Translations under genes and position numbers: made by a program
The notes under the pieces: model-generated
What the model was told of the DNA's origin: nothing
The model's input: the letters and a program-made list of their open reading frames with translations, nothing else
Databases searched by the model: none
Origin: Chitinophagales bacterium
GTDB taxonomy: Bacteria; Bacteroidota; Bacteroidia; Chitinophagales; LD1
NCBI GenBank assembly: GCA_019638515.1
Contig: JAHBTS010000003.1
Span: forward strand, 248,001 to 312,000
Length of the DNA stretch: 64,000 nt
Reading direction: 5' to 3'
Shown here: positions 18,860-27,042 of the stretch, piece by piece
How the letters are laid out: each line of letters begins with the position of its first letter
How positions within the stretch are numbered: the first letter of the stretch is position 1

Positions 18860-19555
18860 ATGCGTTTATTATTTCTTGTAACCATTGCAGCTTTTAGTAG
18901 CATTGTTATGAATGCTCAACAGTTATTACTTAGCCCTACCGGCAATATGGTTGAGTCTTTAGAAGTTACACCCGGAAGAGATGTAGAATCCATTATTTAT
19001 CTAAAAAATAACTCCGGCAAAACAGCATTGGTAAAATGGGTTTTTGAGAGCTATAGCGGCAGCGTGGCTGCTTATGAATTTTCTATGTGCGATTTAGAAA
19101 ATTGCTATGCAGCAAGTTCCATTGTGCGCGAAATTCAGTTAAACAATGGCGACAGCACTTTTATGAAATTCGGAACTTCGGCAAAATGCCAAGCCGGCAC
19201 ATCTACTGCCACCTTGCGTGCATGGATAGATGGCGACAGCGCCAATAGCGTAGTTCCACTTTCGTATAACGTTACCATTACACAAGGCGAAGATTGCTTA
19301 GCCTCCATTGAAAACGAACTTACTACCAAAGTAAGCGCCTATCCTATTCCCGTAAATACCGTTTTAAACTTACGTTTTGAAAACGATGCCCAACGCACCG
19401 TTGCTATTTTTGATGTAACCGGCAGAATGGTAGCAGAAAAAAGTATTAGCGAAAAGACAACCATTATCAATACAGCTTTCTTAGAAAAAGGAAATTATGT
19501 AATGCACATAATGGAAAACAACAAAGTTATAGCTACAAAAAAGTTAGCAAAATAA
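18860..19555 (+). CDS. Secreted protein with T9SS type A sorting domain
   Basis: A 231-residue protein with a signal peptide (MRLLFLVTIAAFSSIVMNAQ), a beta-rich domain of about 130 residues, and a C-terminal T9SS domain (KVSAYPIPVNTVLNLRF ... KLAK). The central part contains a Cys pair (CDLENC) and resembles a small Ig-like fold by its alternating hydrophobic pattern, but I recognise no named family. It starts 12 bases after the Omp28-like gene and is followed by a terminator, so the two are expressed together and may act together at the surface (inference). Confidence 0.75.
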   Translation: MRLLFLVTIAAFSSIVMNAQQLLLSPTGNMVESLEVTPGRDVESIIYLKNNSGKTALVKWVFESYSGSVAAYEFSMCDLENCYAASSIVREIQLNNGDSTFMKFGTSAKCQAGTSTATLRAWIDGDSANSVVPLSYNVTITQGEDCLASIENELTTKVSAYPIPVNTVLNLRFENDAQRTVAIFDVTGRMVAEKSISEKTTIINTAFLEKGNYVMHIMENNKVIATKKLAK

Positions 19556-19576
19556 TATACCAATCTTAGTCTGTGA

Positions 19577-19608
19577 AACCTGTCGGCACAATGCAGGCAG
19601 GTTTTTTT
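19577..19608 (+). terminator. Rho-independent terminator
   Basis: AACCTGTC (19577-19584) pairs with GGCAGGTT (19596-19603) with one G-T pair and an 11-base loop; the T run reaches 19608. It ends the two-gene T9SS operon at 16952-19555. Confidence 0.8.
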
Positions 19609-19637
19609 AATTTTACAAACAACTATATCTTCCACTA

Positions 19638-19667
19638 TTCGTAACACACTATTATTTCTTACTTTCG
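19638..19667 (+). promoter_or_regulatory. Probable Bacteroidota-type promoter of the histidine kinase
   Basis: A -7 box TACTTTCG at 19660-19667 lies 18 bases after TTCG at 19638-19641, near the TTTG-N(19-21)-TAnnTTTG layout. The start codon at 19679 is only 11 bases further on, giving a very short leader. The -33 box is imperfect. Confidence 0.4.
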
Positions 19668-19678
19668 GATATAATTAA

Positions 19679-21754
19679 ATGCCTAAACCTCAAAAAAATA
19701 CAAGCGAGCAACTCTTCGAAAAACCACAGTTAGAATTCGACCAACTGCTGGGGTATAAAGCATTGTTAGAATTCTTTAACGATGGCGTGCTCATAAAAAA
19801 CACAGAGAATAAAGTAGTATTTGTAAACGAACCATTTTGCACACAATTAGGATACACCGTAGATGAAATTTTTGGCACCTCCGGCTATCAACTATTGGCC
19901 AATAAGAAATATGAAAAACTTATTGACGATAAAATGAAACTCCGCAAAAAGGGCGTTACAGATACTTACGATATCCAAGTACGCGCCAAAACAGGAGAAC
20001 TACTTTGGTGGCGCGTTACAGGTCGCCCATTTTTTGACAAAAACGGTAATTTTGTTGGTAGCATCAGCATATTTTCAGACATTACCAAACAGCGGACAGC
20101 AGAAGAAGAACTGCGCAGAACCAACGATGAATTTGAGAGTTTAGTAAACCTACGCACCCGCGAACTTACCACCGCCAACAACAAGCTCCTCAACGAAATT
20201 AAAGAGCGCAAAATTGCCCAAATAGTTTCTAAAAATAATGAGCAACAATTCCGCGATATATTCAACAGTTCGCCCGATGCCATTTATGTTGAAGACCTAA
20301 ACGGCACTATTCTAGATGTAAACAACGAAGCCTGCAATATGCACGGCAAATCGCGCGAAGAACTTATTGGAAAAAATATATTTGATTTAACTCCCGACTC
20401 GCAATACGAAGCCGTAAAAACACGCCAACCACTTTTAGCCCAAGGCGAAATGCGCGTTTTTGAATCGCAAGCACTAAACAGCGAAGGAAAAATTATACCC
20501 ATAGAAGTAAAAGTTTCGCGCTTTACCCATAATGGCAACCCGGCACTCCTACTGCACGTTCGCGATATTTCCGACAGAGTAAAGAGCCAACAACTCATGC
20601 ACAAAATAAATGTGGAGTTAGAAACCAAAGTGCGCCTGCGAACACACGATTTAGAAACCGCCAACAAAACCCTGCGCATTTCCGAAAACCTCTACAGGCA
20701 AATAGCAAGAAACATTCCACGCTCCGCCATTTTTGTATTCGACAACAACCTGCGCTACCTCTTAGCCGAAGGAAACCTCATTGGCTTTATCAGCCTAAAC
20801 CGCGAACACATAGAAGGCAAAAGTATTTACGACCTTTTTACAGAAGAACAATTAAAAGAAGTAGAGCACATCTACAAATGGACAATTGAAGGCATTTCCG
20901 GTTCTTATGAACTAGAACAAAACAACCTCACCTACCAAATAAATTATTTGCCCATAAGAAACGATGATGGCGATATTATTTACGGTATGCTCATGGTAAT
21001 GGATATTACCGATTTGAAAAAAACACAACAAAAACTCGAAAAACAAACCACCGAACTAAAACGCAGCAACGAAGAGTTGGAGCGCTTTGCCTACATTGCC
21101 AGCCACGATTTGCAAGGCCCACTACGCACTATTTCCAGCTATTTGCAACTACTCGAAAGCCGATACAGCAATAGGCTAGAAGGCGATGCCAAAGAATTTA
21201 TCGAATACTCCGTAGCAGGCGCAAAAAGAATGCAGCGCCTTATACAAGATCTCTTAAACTATTCCAGAATAAACACACGCCCAAAACCATTTGCCGATAC
21301 CAACCTAAACGATTTAGTAAAAGTGGTTCTTAAAAACTTAGAAACCACCATACAAACCAACCATGCTGAAATAAGAACCGATGAACTACCCATGGTATTT
21401 GGCGATAGCAACCAACTCATGCAACTCTTTCAAAACTTAATAGACAACGCCATTAAATTTGTAAAAAACCGCCAACCTATTATAGTTGTAAACGTAGAAA
21501 ACCACCAAAAAGAATGGCTCTTTGCCATCCGCGATAATGGTATTGGTATAGAACCCGAGTTTAAAGAAAAAATATTCCAAATATTCCAACGCCTACATGC
21601 CGAAACCGAGTTTCCCGGTACAGGAATAGGGCTTGCCATTTGCAAAAAAATTGTTCATCTCCACGGTGGCGATATTTGGTTCGAAAGCGAACCCGGACAA
21701 GGCACCGCCTTCTTTTTCACCATAAGTAAAAGTTTAAACAATCTTAAAAACTAG
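19679..21754 (+). CDS. PAS-domain sensor histidine kinase (orphan)
   Basis: A 691-residue kinase with no transmembrane segment that I can see, so probably cytosolic. Three PAS-like domains (about 20-150, 190-315, 335-445) are joined by two similar coiled-coil linkers (RTRELTTANNKL and RTHDLETANKTL). Then come HisKA with the phospho-acceptor in YIASHDLQGPLRTISSYLQLL (about 465-530), the N box LMQLFQNLIDNAIKF, the G1 box DNGIGIEP and the G2 box GTGIGLAICKKI. It autophosphorylates on His and passes the phosphate to a response regulator, but none is encoded nearby. The input signal is unknown. It is a single-gene unit downstream of a terminator. Confidence 0.9.
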   Translation: MPKPQKNTSEQLFEKPQLEFDQLLGYKALLEFFNDGVLIKNTENKVVFVNEPFCTQLGYTVDEIFGTSGYQLLANKKYEKLIDDKMKLRKKGVTDTYDIQVRAKTGELLWWRVTGRPFFDKNGNFVGSISIFSDITKQRTAEEELRRTNDEFESLVNLRTRELTTANNKLLNEIKERKIAQIVSKNNEQQFRDIFNSSPDAIYVEDLNGTILDVNNEACNMHGKSREELIGKNIFDLTPDSQYEAVKTRQPLLAQGEMRVFESQALNSEGKIIPIEVKVSRFTHNGNPALLLHVRDISDRVKSQQLMHKINVELETKVRLRTHDLETANKTLRISENLYRQIARNIPRSAIFVFDNNLRYLLAEGNLIGFISLNREHIEGKSIYDLFTEEQLKEVEHIYKWTIEGISGSYELEQNNLTYQINYLPIRNDDGDIIYGMLMVMDITDLKKTQQKLEKQTTELKRSNEELERFAYIASHDLQGPLRTISSYLQLLESRYSNRLEGDAKEFIEYSVAGAKRMQRLIQDLLNYSRINTRPKPFADTNLNDLVKVVLKNLETTIQTNHAEIRTDELPMVFGDSNQLMQLFQNLIDNAIKFVKNRQPIIVVNVENHQKEWLFAIRDNGIGIEPEFKEKIFQIFQRLHAETEFPGTGIGLAICKKIVHLHGGDIWFESEPGQGTAFFFTISKSLNNLKN

Positions 21755-21831
21755 TTTTAAGAAATCCCATATGTAATCTTTGTAACAAACCACTTATACC
21801 GTTTCCCTATTTTAGCTCAAAATTTACACAA

Positions 21832-22542
21832 TTGAAAAACATAATCTCCTTTGCAGTACTGTTTTTAGTACTCACTGCATGCAACAGTTTAGGGCAAAAA
21901 GTAAACAACCTTTCTGCCAACGAATTTGAAAAACAAATAAGCACATCAAAAGTACAACTCATAGATGTACGCACACCCGAAGAGTTTGCAGAACGCCACA
22001 TTGCAGGCGCAGTAAACATCAATATAAACAGCAATAATTTTGAAGCTGAACTAAAAAAATACAATAAAGACCAACCAATTTATTTTTACTGCCTTAGCGG
22101 GGGCAGAAGTGCCAGAGCAGCACAAACTGCCGCAGCTAGTGGATTTAAAACAACCTACAACCTAGAAGGCGGCATACTAAGTTGGGCAAATGCGGGAAAA
22201 CCCGTAGAAACAACCACTGCCGACAAAAAATCGCAAGGACTTACGCAGCAAGCATACCTTACGCTCATCAATAAAGAAAAAATGGTATTGGTAGATTTTA
22301 ATGCCGTATGGTGCGGCCCCTGCAAAATCTTGAAACCGCGCGTAAAAAACGTAGTTAAAAAACATGCAGAAAAAGTAGAGTTATTAGATATAGATGTAGA
22401 TAAAAACGCAGAACTAGCAAACTATATGAACATTAGCGCCATTCCACTTTTAATACTCTACAAACAAGGAAAAGAAGTATGGCGCAAAATGGGCTTGGCA
22501 GAAGAAAGCGAAATTGCCGCAGCCATTCAAAATGTAAAGTAA
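21832..22542 (+). CDS. Rhodanese-thioredoxin fusion lipoprotein
   Basis: A 236-residue exported protein. It starts at a TTG (21832), supported by the lipoprotein signal that follows at once: a hydrophobic run and the lipobox LTAC with Cys17. Residues about 25-120 are a rhodanese domain with its active cysteine in YFYCLSGGRSARAAQ (Cys87). Residues about 135-236 are a thioredoxin domain with WCGPCK (Cys161/Cys164) and the cis-Pro region SAIPLLILYKQGKEV. A fused persulfide or sulfurtransferase domain and a dithiol reductant could work in sequence, the thioredoxin reducing the product of the rhodanese, in the periplasm or on a membrane face (inference). It is followed 27 bases later by the M42 peptidase. 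Confidence 0.87.
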   Translation: MKNIISFAVLFLVLTACNSLGQKVNNLSANEFEKQISTSKVQLIDVRTPEEFAERHIAGAVNININSNNFEAELKKYNKDQPIYFYCLSGGRSARAAQTAAASGFKTTYNLEGGILSWANAGKPVETTTADKKSQGLTQQAYLTLINKEKMVLVDFNAVWCGPCKILKPRVKNVVKKHAEKVELLDIDVDKNAELANYMNISAIPLLILYKQGKEVWRKMGLAEESEIAAAIQNVK

Positions 22543-22569
22543 ATTGTACCGCACACACATAACTCATTT

Positions 22570-23619
22570 ATGATAAACGTAACTCTATTAAAAAAAACAT
22601 GCGAAACACCCGGTATTTCCGGATTTGAACAGCAAGTTCGCACATTGGTAACACAAGAAATAGAAGGCTTTACCGACAGCCTTTACACCGATGCAATGGG
22701 CAATTTAATTGCACTTAAAAAAGGAAAAAGCAGCGAAAAAAGAACTATGGCTGCGGCTCACATGGACGAAATTGGGTTTATAGTAAGCCATATTGACGAT
22801 AAAGGCTTTTTACGATTTCACCCGATTGGCGGTTTCGACCCCAAAACACTTACAGCACAACGTGTAATTGTGCATGGAAAAGAAGATGTAATTGGTGTAA
22901 TGGGCACTAAACCCATTCACCTTATGAGCGCAGAAGAGCGCGGCAAACCCTTGCAACTTAAAGACTATTTTATTGATTTAGGATTACCTAAAGAAGCAAT
23001 AGAAAAAATTATTGAAGTAGGCAACCCGGTTTCGCGCCAACGCGAACTAATAGAAATGGGCGATTGCGTAAACTGTAAGAGTTTAGACAATCGCGTTTCG
23101 GTATTCATTTTAATGGAAGTTTTAAAAGAGTTGAAAGGCATAGAAATTCCTTACGACTTTTATGCCGTGTTTACAGTGCAGGAAGAGGTAGGAATTAGAG
23201 GTGCACACGTAGCAGCACATCACATAAACCCCGATTTTAGTTTTGGTTTAGATACCACTATTGCTTTCGATACACCCGATTCCAGACCCGAAGAAACCAT
23301 TACGCAATTAGGTGCAGGCACTGCCATAAAAATTATGGACTCTTCTACCATTTGCGATTACCGCATGGTACGCTATATGAAAGAAATTGCCTCTTCAAAC
23401 CAAATAAAATGGCAACCTGAGTTATTGCCCGCAGGCGGCACCGATACTGCCGGAATGCAACGCATGGCAACCAACGGAACCATTGCCGGAGCAGTTTCTA
23501 TTCCCACAAGGCATATACATTCGGTAATTGAAATGTCGCACAAGGCAGATATCCGCGCATCAATAGATTTATTAAAAGCATGCGTGAGCCAACTGCACAC
23601 TTCCGACTGGAGTTTTTAA
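22570..23619 (+). CDS. M42-family metallo-aminopeptidase
   Basis: A 349-residue cytosolic peptidase of the M42 (glutamyl aminopeptidase/TET) family, which forms large assemblies that trim peptides. The metal and catalytic sites are visible in order: AHMDEIGF (His and Asp), SLDNRVS (bridging Asp), VQEEVGIRGA (catalytic Glu pair), GLDTTIAFDTP (Asp) and SIPTRHIHS (His). Length is standard. It ends five bases before the convergent Nudix gene stop, and may share a transcript with the lipoprotein upstream. Confidence 0.92.
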   Translation: MINVTLLKKTCETPGISGFEQQVRTLVTQEIEGFTDSLYTDAMGNLIALKKGKSSEKRTMAAAHMDEIGFIVSHIDDKGFLRFHPIGGFDPKTLTAQRVIVHGKEDVIGVMGTKPIHLMSAEERGKPLQLKDYFIDLGLPKEAIEKIIEVGNPVSRQRELIEMGDCVNCKSLDNRVSVFILMEVLKELKGIEIPYDFYAVFTVQEEVGIRGAHVAAHHINPDFSFGLDTTIAFDTPDSRPEETITQLGAGTAIKIMDSSTICDYRMVRYMKEIASSNQIKWQPELLPAGGTDTAGMQRMATNGTIAGAVSIPTRHIHSVIEMSHKADIRASIDLLKACVSQLHTSDWSF

Positions 23620-23623
23620 TTTG

Positions 23624-24184
23624 CTAAGCGCGTGTAGCCAATATAGCATTCAGTTTTAGTATGCTGGCTACAGATAGCGCATCTCTAATTTCGCCATTCA
23701 TTACTTTTTGCACCAATTCGCTAAAGGGAAGTTTTTTTATGTGCAGCACTTCGTCTTCTTCGGGCTGCTCACCCACAAATTTCAACCCACGCGCTACATA
23801 GGTGTACGATATTTCATCGCTTACCGAATTAGAAAGTTGCATTTCTAAAATCATTTCGTAGTGCTCGGCAACTAAACCTGTTTCTTCTAACAGCTCACGC
23901 TTGGCAGTTTCTAATGGCAGCGTGTTTTCGGGGCATCCACCTTCGGGAATTTCCCATTCGTAACTGTGTAAAGTATATCGGTATTGCCCTACTATCCATG
24001 TGTTATTATTATCGTCTAACGGAATAATGGCTACTGCAATATTTTTGAAATGCACCTTACCGTAAATACCCGGATTACCTGCCGGATTAAGCACTTGGTG
24101 TTCTTCTACCTTTATCCATTTATTCTCGTACTTTACTTCCTCTGCCAATGTTTTCCAAGGATTTTCGGCTATGTTTCTTTTCAT
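23624..24184 (-). CDS. Nudix hydrolase (ADP-ribose pyrophosphatase-like)
   Basis: A 186-residue cytosolic hydrolase that should cleave a nucleoside diphosphate linked to another moiety, ADP-ribose being typical for this subgroup. The Nudix box is present (PEGGCPENTLPLETAKRELL then EETG), with the REL-EE core intact; the acidic residue usual at the ninth position of PAGxxExGE is replaced by Thr. Its ATG overlaps the stop of the CDF transporter upstream by four bases (ATGA type), so it is the third gene of the GT2-CDF-Nudix operon. True substrate is unknown. Confidence 0.87.
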   Translation of the reverse strand: MKRNIAENPWKTLAEEVKYENKWIKVEEHQVLNPAGNPGIYGKVHFKNIAVAIIPLDDNNNTWIVGQYRYTLHSYEWEIPEGGCPENTLPLETAKRELLEETGLVAEHYEMILEMQLSNSVSDEISYTYVARGLKFVGEQPEEDEVLHIKKLPFSELVQKVMNGEIRDALSVASILKLNAILATRA

Positions 24185-25164
24185 CTTAAAGTGTGCTTTT
24201 TATTATTGGCAATATTCTCCGGAGTCCACTCTATTACTTTTTCAAATGGAAATTTGCGCTCCACACAAGGAGCTATGGTGCAACTGCGGCACGATGGTGG
24301 TGTGCATGGATCGGGATGAATAAAAATTTCTATTTGCTTTCCATATTGGGCATTCATTAGCTGTGCCAATTCATCCATTTCGCTGTGTACTTTTTCTAAA
24401 CTTCTATAAAATGGGAATGTAACATGGCAATCTATATGCAGTTTGCTTCCATACTGTATAATGCGCAGGTTGTGTATATCAATCCACTCCGGTTTTCTAT
24501 TGGAAGAAAGAAATGCAGCAATGTTTTCTACCAACTCCATATCGGCTTCATCCATAATACCTGCCAGCGATTTGCGCATCAATTTATAGCCCACCACAAT
24601 TATCCAAAGTCCCATTAGGAGCGCCACTACATTATCTATAAACTCCCATCCGGTAAACCATATTAAGCCCAAGCCTGCAATAACGGCAAACGAAGTGTAG
24701 GCATCGCTCCGAATGTGTTCGCCATCTGCCACCAATGGCAGCGAATGGTATTTTTTTCCGGTTGAAATTAACCACCATGCAGTGGTAAAGTTTACAATAC
24801 CTGCTATGGCTGTAAGTGCTAAACCAAACGATAAATCTTTGACTGCGCTTACTTCAAAGAAACCAATAATGGCTTTACCCGCCATAATTAGTCCGGCTAA
24901 AGCAATCATTCCACCTTCCATACCCGATACTATGAACTCCACCTTTCCATGTCCGTATGGATGGTCTTTATCTTTAGGTTTTGCAGAAAGCGTTACGGCA
25001 TACAATGCAAAACTTCCCGCCACTACATTGATAATAGATTCCAGCGCATCGGTGAGTATGGCATTGGAATGCGTAAAGTACCATGCCACAAACTTTACAA
25101 CCATCAGCAAAATGCCAATGCCCAAAGCTGCACGCTGCACCTTAATTTCAACTCTGGTTGCCAT
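24181..25164 (-). CDS. Cation diffusion facilitator (CDF) transporter with Cys-rich tail
   Basis: A 327-residue inner-membrane metal exporter of the CDF family with six helices. Metal-site signatures lie in ILTDALESIINV (helix 2) and HIRSDAYTSF (helix 5), and the DHPYGHGKVEF motif follows helix 2. The cytosolic C-terminal domain ends with a cysteine cluster (HPDPCTPPSCRSC, then APC) that could bind or sense metal. I chose the ATG at 25164, which shares a base with the stop of the glycosyltransferase (TAATG); the longer frame to 25221 would overlap that gene by 57 bases. Likely substrates are zinc, iron or manganese; which one cannot be told. Confidence 0.9.
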   Translation of the reverse strand: MATRVEIKVQRAALGIGILLMVVKFVAWYFTHSNAILTDALESIINVVAGSFALYAVTLSAKPKDKDHPYGHGKVEFIVSGMEGGMIALAGLIMAGKAIIGFFEVSAVKDLSFGLALTAIAGIVNFTTAWWLISTGKKYHSLPLVADGEHIRSDAYTSFAVIAGLGLIWFTGWEFIDNVVALLMGLWIIVVGYKLMRKSLAGIMDEADMELVENIAAFLSSNRKPEWIDIHNLRIIQYGSKLHIDCHVTFPFYRSLEKVHSEMDELAQLMNAQYGKQIEIFIHPDPCTPPSCRSCTIAPCVERKFPFEKVIEWTPENIANNKKHTLR

Positions 25165-25910
25165 TAGTTTGTAAACTTTAGCTTCAATAATACCCAAAAC
25201 GCTTTCAAACCGTCTGTCCACTTCATTTTTTTGCCCTCTGCAAAGCTGCGCGGATAATAGTGCATAGGCAATTCATAAATTTTAATTCCTTGCTTAGAAA
25301 TGCGAGCCGTAACTTCCGGACAAAATTCAAATCTATTGTACTTGAGTTTTACACGTTTAATAACTTCGGTTTTAAAGACTTTGTAACAAGCAGCTTCATC
25401 GGTAATTTTTTGATTGTATAGAATCCTTGCCCACCACGAAATAAATCGCCCGCCAATATCGTAAGTCCATATACGCTCTCCTTGTGCCGGCTGCAAATTG
25501 CGCGAGCCATATACTACTTCGGCTTTGCCTTCGAGAATGGGCTGTACTAAATGAAGATAATCGTTAGGCTCGGTTTCTAAATCGCCATCTTGTATAATAA
25601 CTATTGCTCCCGAAACAAACTGCAGTGCCGTTTTTATTGCAGCGGCTTTACCTTGGTTTATGGTGTGATGCAATACTTTTACGTTGGGAGCAACAAATTT
25701 TTCGAGTACCATTTGCGTTGCATCGGTAGAGCCATCGTTTACAATTATTACTTCTTTTTCTATTGGCACTGCCAACACTTTTTGCAGCAATGCAGCAATG
25801 GTACTGGCTTCGTTGAAAACAGGAATAATAACCGATAGTTTCACTCTTACAAACAAAGGGAAAGGTTGCGACAAATAAAATTTTTGCAACACTTCTTTAC
25901 AGCTTGCCAT
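25164..25910 (-). CDS. Family 2 glycosyltransferase (dolichol-phosphate-mannose-synthase-like)
   Basis: A GT-A-fold transferase of up to 248 residues that moves a sugar from a nucleotide sugar to a lipid or glycan acceptor. Visible are SVIIPVFNEASTIAALL at the nucleotide site, IVNDGSTDAT, and IIQDGDLETEPNDY holding the DXD-like metal motif. No C-terminal membrane helices are seen, so it is the short, soluble type. The start is uncertain: the ATG at 25910 adds 22 residues before the fold, while a GTG at 25844 would give the compact N-terminus (VKLSVIIPVFNE) usual in this family. It leads the operon with the CDF and Nudix genes. Confidence 0.85.
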   Translation of the reverse strand: MASCKEVLQKFYLSQPFPLFVRVKLSVIIPVFNEASTIAALLQKVLAVPIEKEVIIVNDGSTDATQMVLEKFVAPNVKVLHHTINQGKAAAIKTALQFVSGAIVIIQDGDLETEPNDYLHLVQPILEGKAEVVYGSRNLQPAQGERIWTYDIGGRFISWWARILYNQKITDEAACYKVFKTEVIKRVKLKYNRFEFCPEVTARISKQGIKIYELPMHYYPRSFAEGKKMKWTDGLKAFWVLLKLKFTN

Positions 25911-25943
25911 TGTACATTCACAAAAAACGAGTGGAGAATAGAG

Positions 25944-25974
25944 TTTGCCGCACCCTTACACCGCACTACTTTCA
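25944..25974 (+). promoter_or_regulatory. Bacteroidota-type promoter of the OmpA-family gene
   Basis: TTTG at 25944-25947, a 19-base spacer, and TACTTTCA at 25967-25974 match the phylum consensus closely. The start codon lies 15 bases downstream. Confidence 0.6.
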
Positions 25975-25989
25975 CCCTAAATTTTTTTT

Positions 25990-26937
25990 ATGAAGAATAC
26001 CTATTTGATTGCGGTGGCACTCACATTATTACTTTCATCGTGCTTGGTTTCAAAAAAGAAATTTGATGAACAACAAGCCTTGGCAGAAAAGCATTTGGCA
26101 GAGCGCAATAGTTGTAAAGAAGATTTAGATAAAGCCAATGCCACCATTGCGGCACTAAGCGATCAAGTAAAAAACTTAGAAGCCGATACCGCAAGATTGA
26201 ATGCCGAAATCCGTAAACTGGCGCAGCAAAAAAGCAATACAGAAAAAACATACAACGATTTGAAAAAGCGCTACGATGATTTGCTAACCAAAGCTACCGA
26301 TGAAAAAAGCCGCCTGAGCGAAATACTTAAAGAAAAAGAAAATGAGCTAAATGCCAAAGCGAGAGAATTAGATATTTTATCGAAAGAACTTTCGCAAAAG
26401 CAACAGCGTGTGAATGATTTAGAATCGCTCATTGCCAAAAAAGATGAAGCCGTAAATAACTTAAAGAAAAAAATTGCCGATGCACTCACAGGATTTAACA
26501 GCGATGAACTAACCGTAACTCAAAAAGACGGAAAAGTTTATGTGAGCATGAGCGATAAATTATTATTTAAAATTGGCAGCTACACCGTAGATATACGAGG
26601 CAAACAAGCACTTGCAAAACTTGCAGAAGAGCTGAATAAGAATACAGAAATTGGTATTACCGTAGAAGGGCATACCGATAACAAAGCATACAAAAGCCCC
26701 GATGGAAACATAAAAAACAACTGGGATTTAAGTGTAATGCGCGCATCAAGCGTTACCGATATTTTGGTTACAGAAAATAAAATAGATGCCAAGCGCATTA
26801 CTGCTGCCGGACACGGAGAGTTCTTTCCGGTAGTGAGCAACGATACTCCTGAGGGCAGAAGTAAAAACCGCAGAATAGAAATTGTACTTTCTCCCGATTT
26901 GCGCGAAATTTTCAAAATACTCGATGGTGTAAAATAG
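25990..26937 (+). CDS. OmpA-family peptidoglycan-binding lipoprotein with long coiled coil
   Basis: A 315-residue envelope protein. The signal ends in a lipobox (LLLSSC, Cys18), so it is probably a lipoprotein of the outer membrane. Residues about 25-165 form one long charged coiled coil. The C-terminal OmpA-like domain (about 175-305) has EGHTDNKAY, NWDLSVMRA and SKNRRIEIVL, which bind meso-diaminopimelate of peptidoglycan. Its job is probably to tether the outer membrane to the cell wall, the coiled coil bridging the gap; this is inferred from architecture. Single gene with its own promoter, ending at a large inverted repeat. Confidence 0.9.
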   Translation: MKNTYLIAVALTLLLSSCLVSKKKFDEQQALAEKHLAERNSCKEDLDKANATIAALSDQVKNLEADTARLNAEIRKLAQQKSNTEKTYNDLKKRYDDLLTKATDEKSRLSEILKEKENELNAKARELDILSKELSQKQQRVNDLESLIAKKDEAVNNLKKKIADALTGFNSDELTVTQKDGKVYVSMSDKLLFKIGSYTVDIRGKQALAKLAEELNKNTEIGITVEGHTDNKAYKSPDGNIKNNWDLSVMRASSVTDILVTENKIDAKRITAAGHGEFFPVVSNDTPEGRSKNRRIEIVLSPDLREIFKILDGVK

Positions 26938-26946
26938 CACCTCCAC

Positions 26947-26991
26947 TGCAAGCCTGTTTTCTACTCAACATATTCAGAAAATGGGCTTGCA
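26947..26991. repeat. Long inverted repeat between convergent genes
   Basis: TGCAAGCC-TG-TTTTCT (26947-26962) is mirrored by AGAAAA-TG-GGCTTGCA (26976-26991), with a 13-base loop and a symmetric TG/TG mismatch. It sits between the convergent OmpA-family gene and yicC. It probably acts as a transcription barrier in both directions, although no T run follows it. Confidence 0.65.
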
Positions 26992-27042
26992 AACTATCGC
27001 GGTAAAAAAGTTGAAGATTGGATACAGTTTAACTAAGATGTT

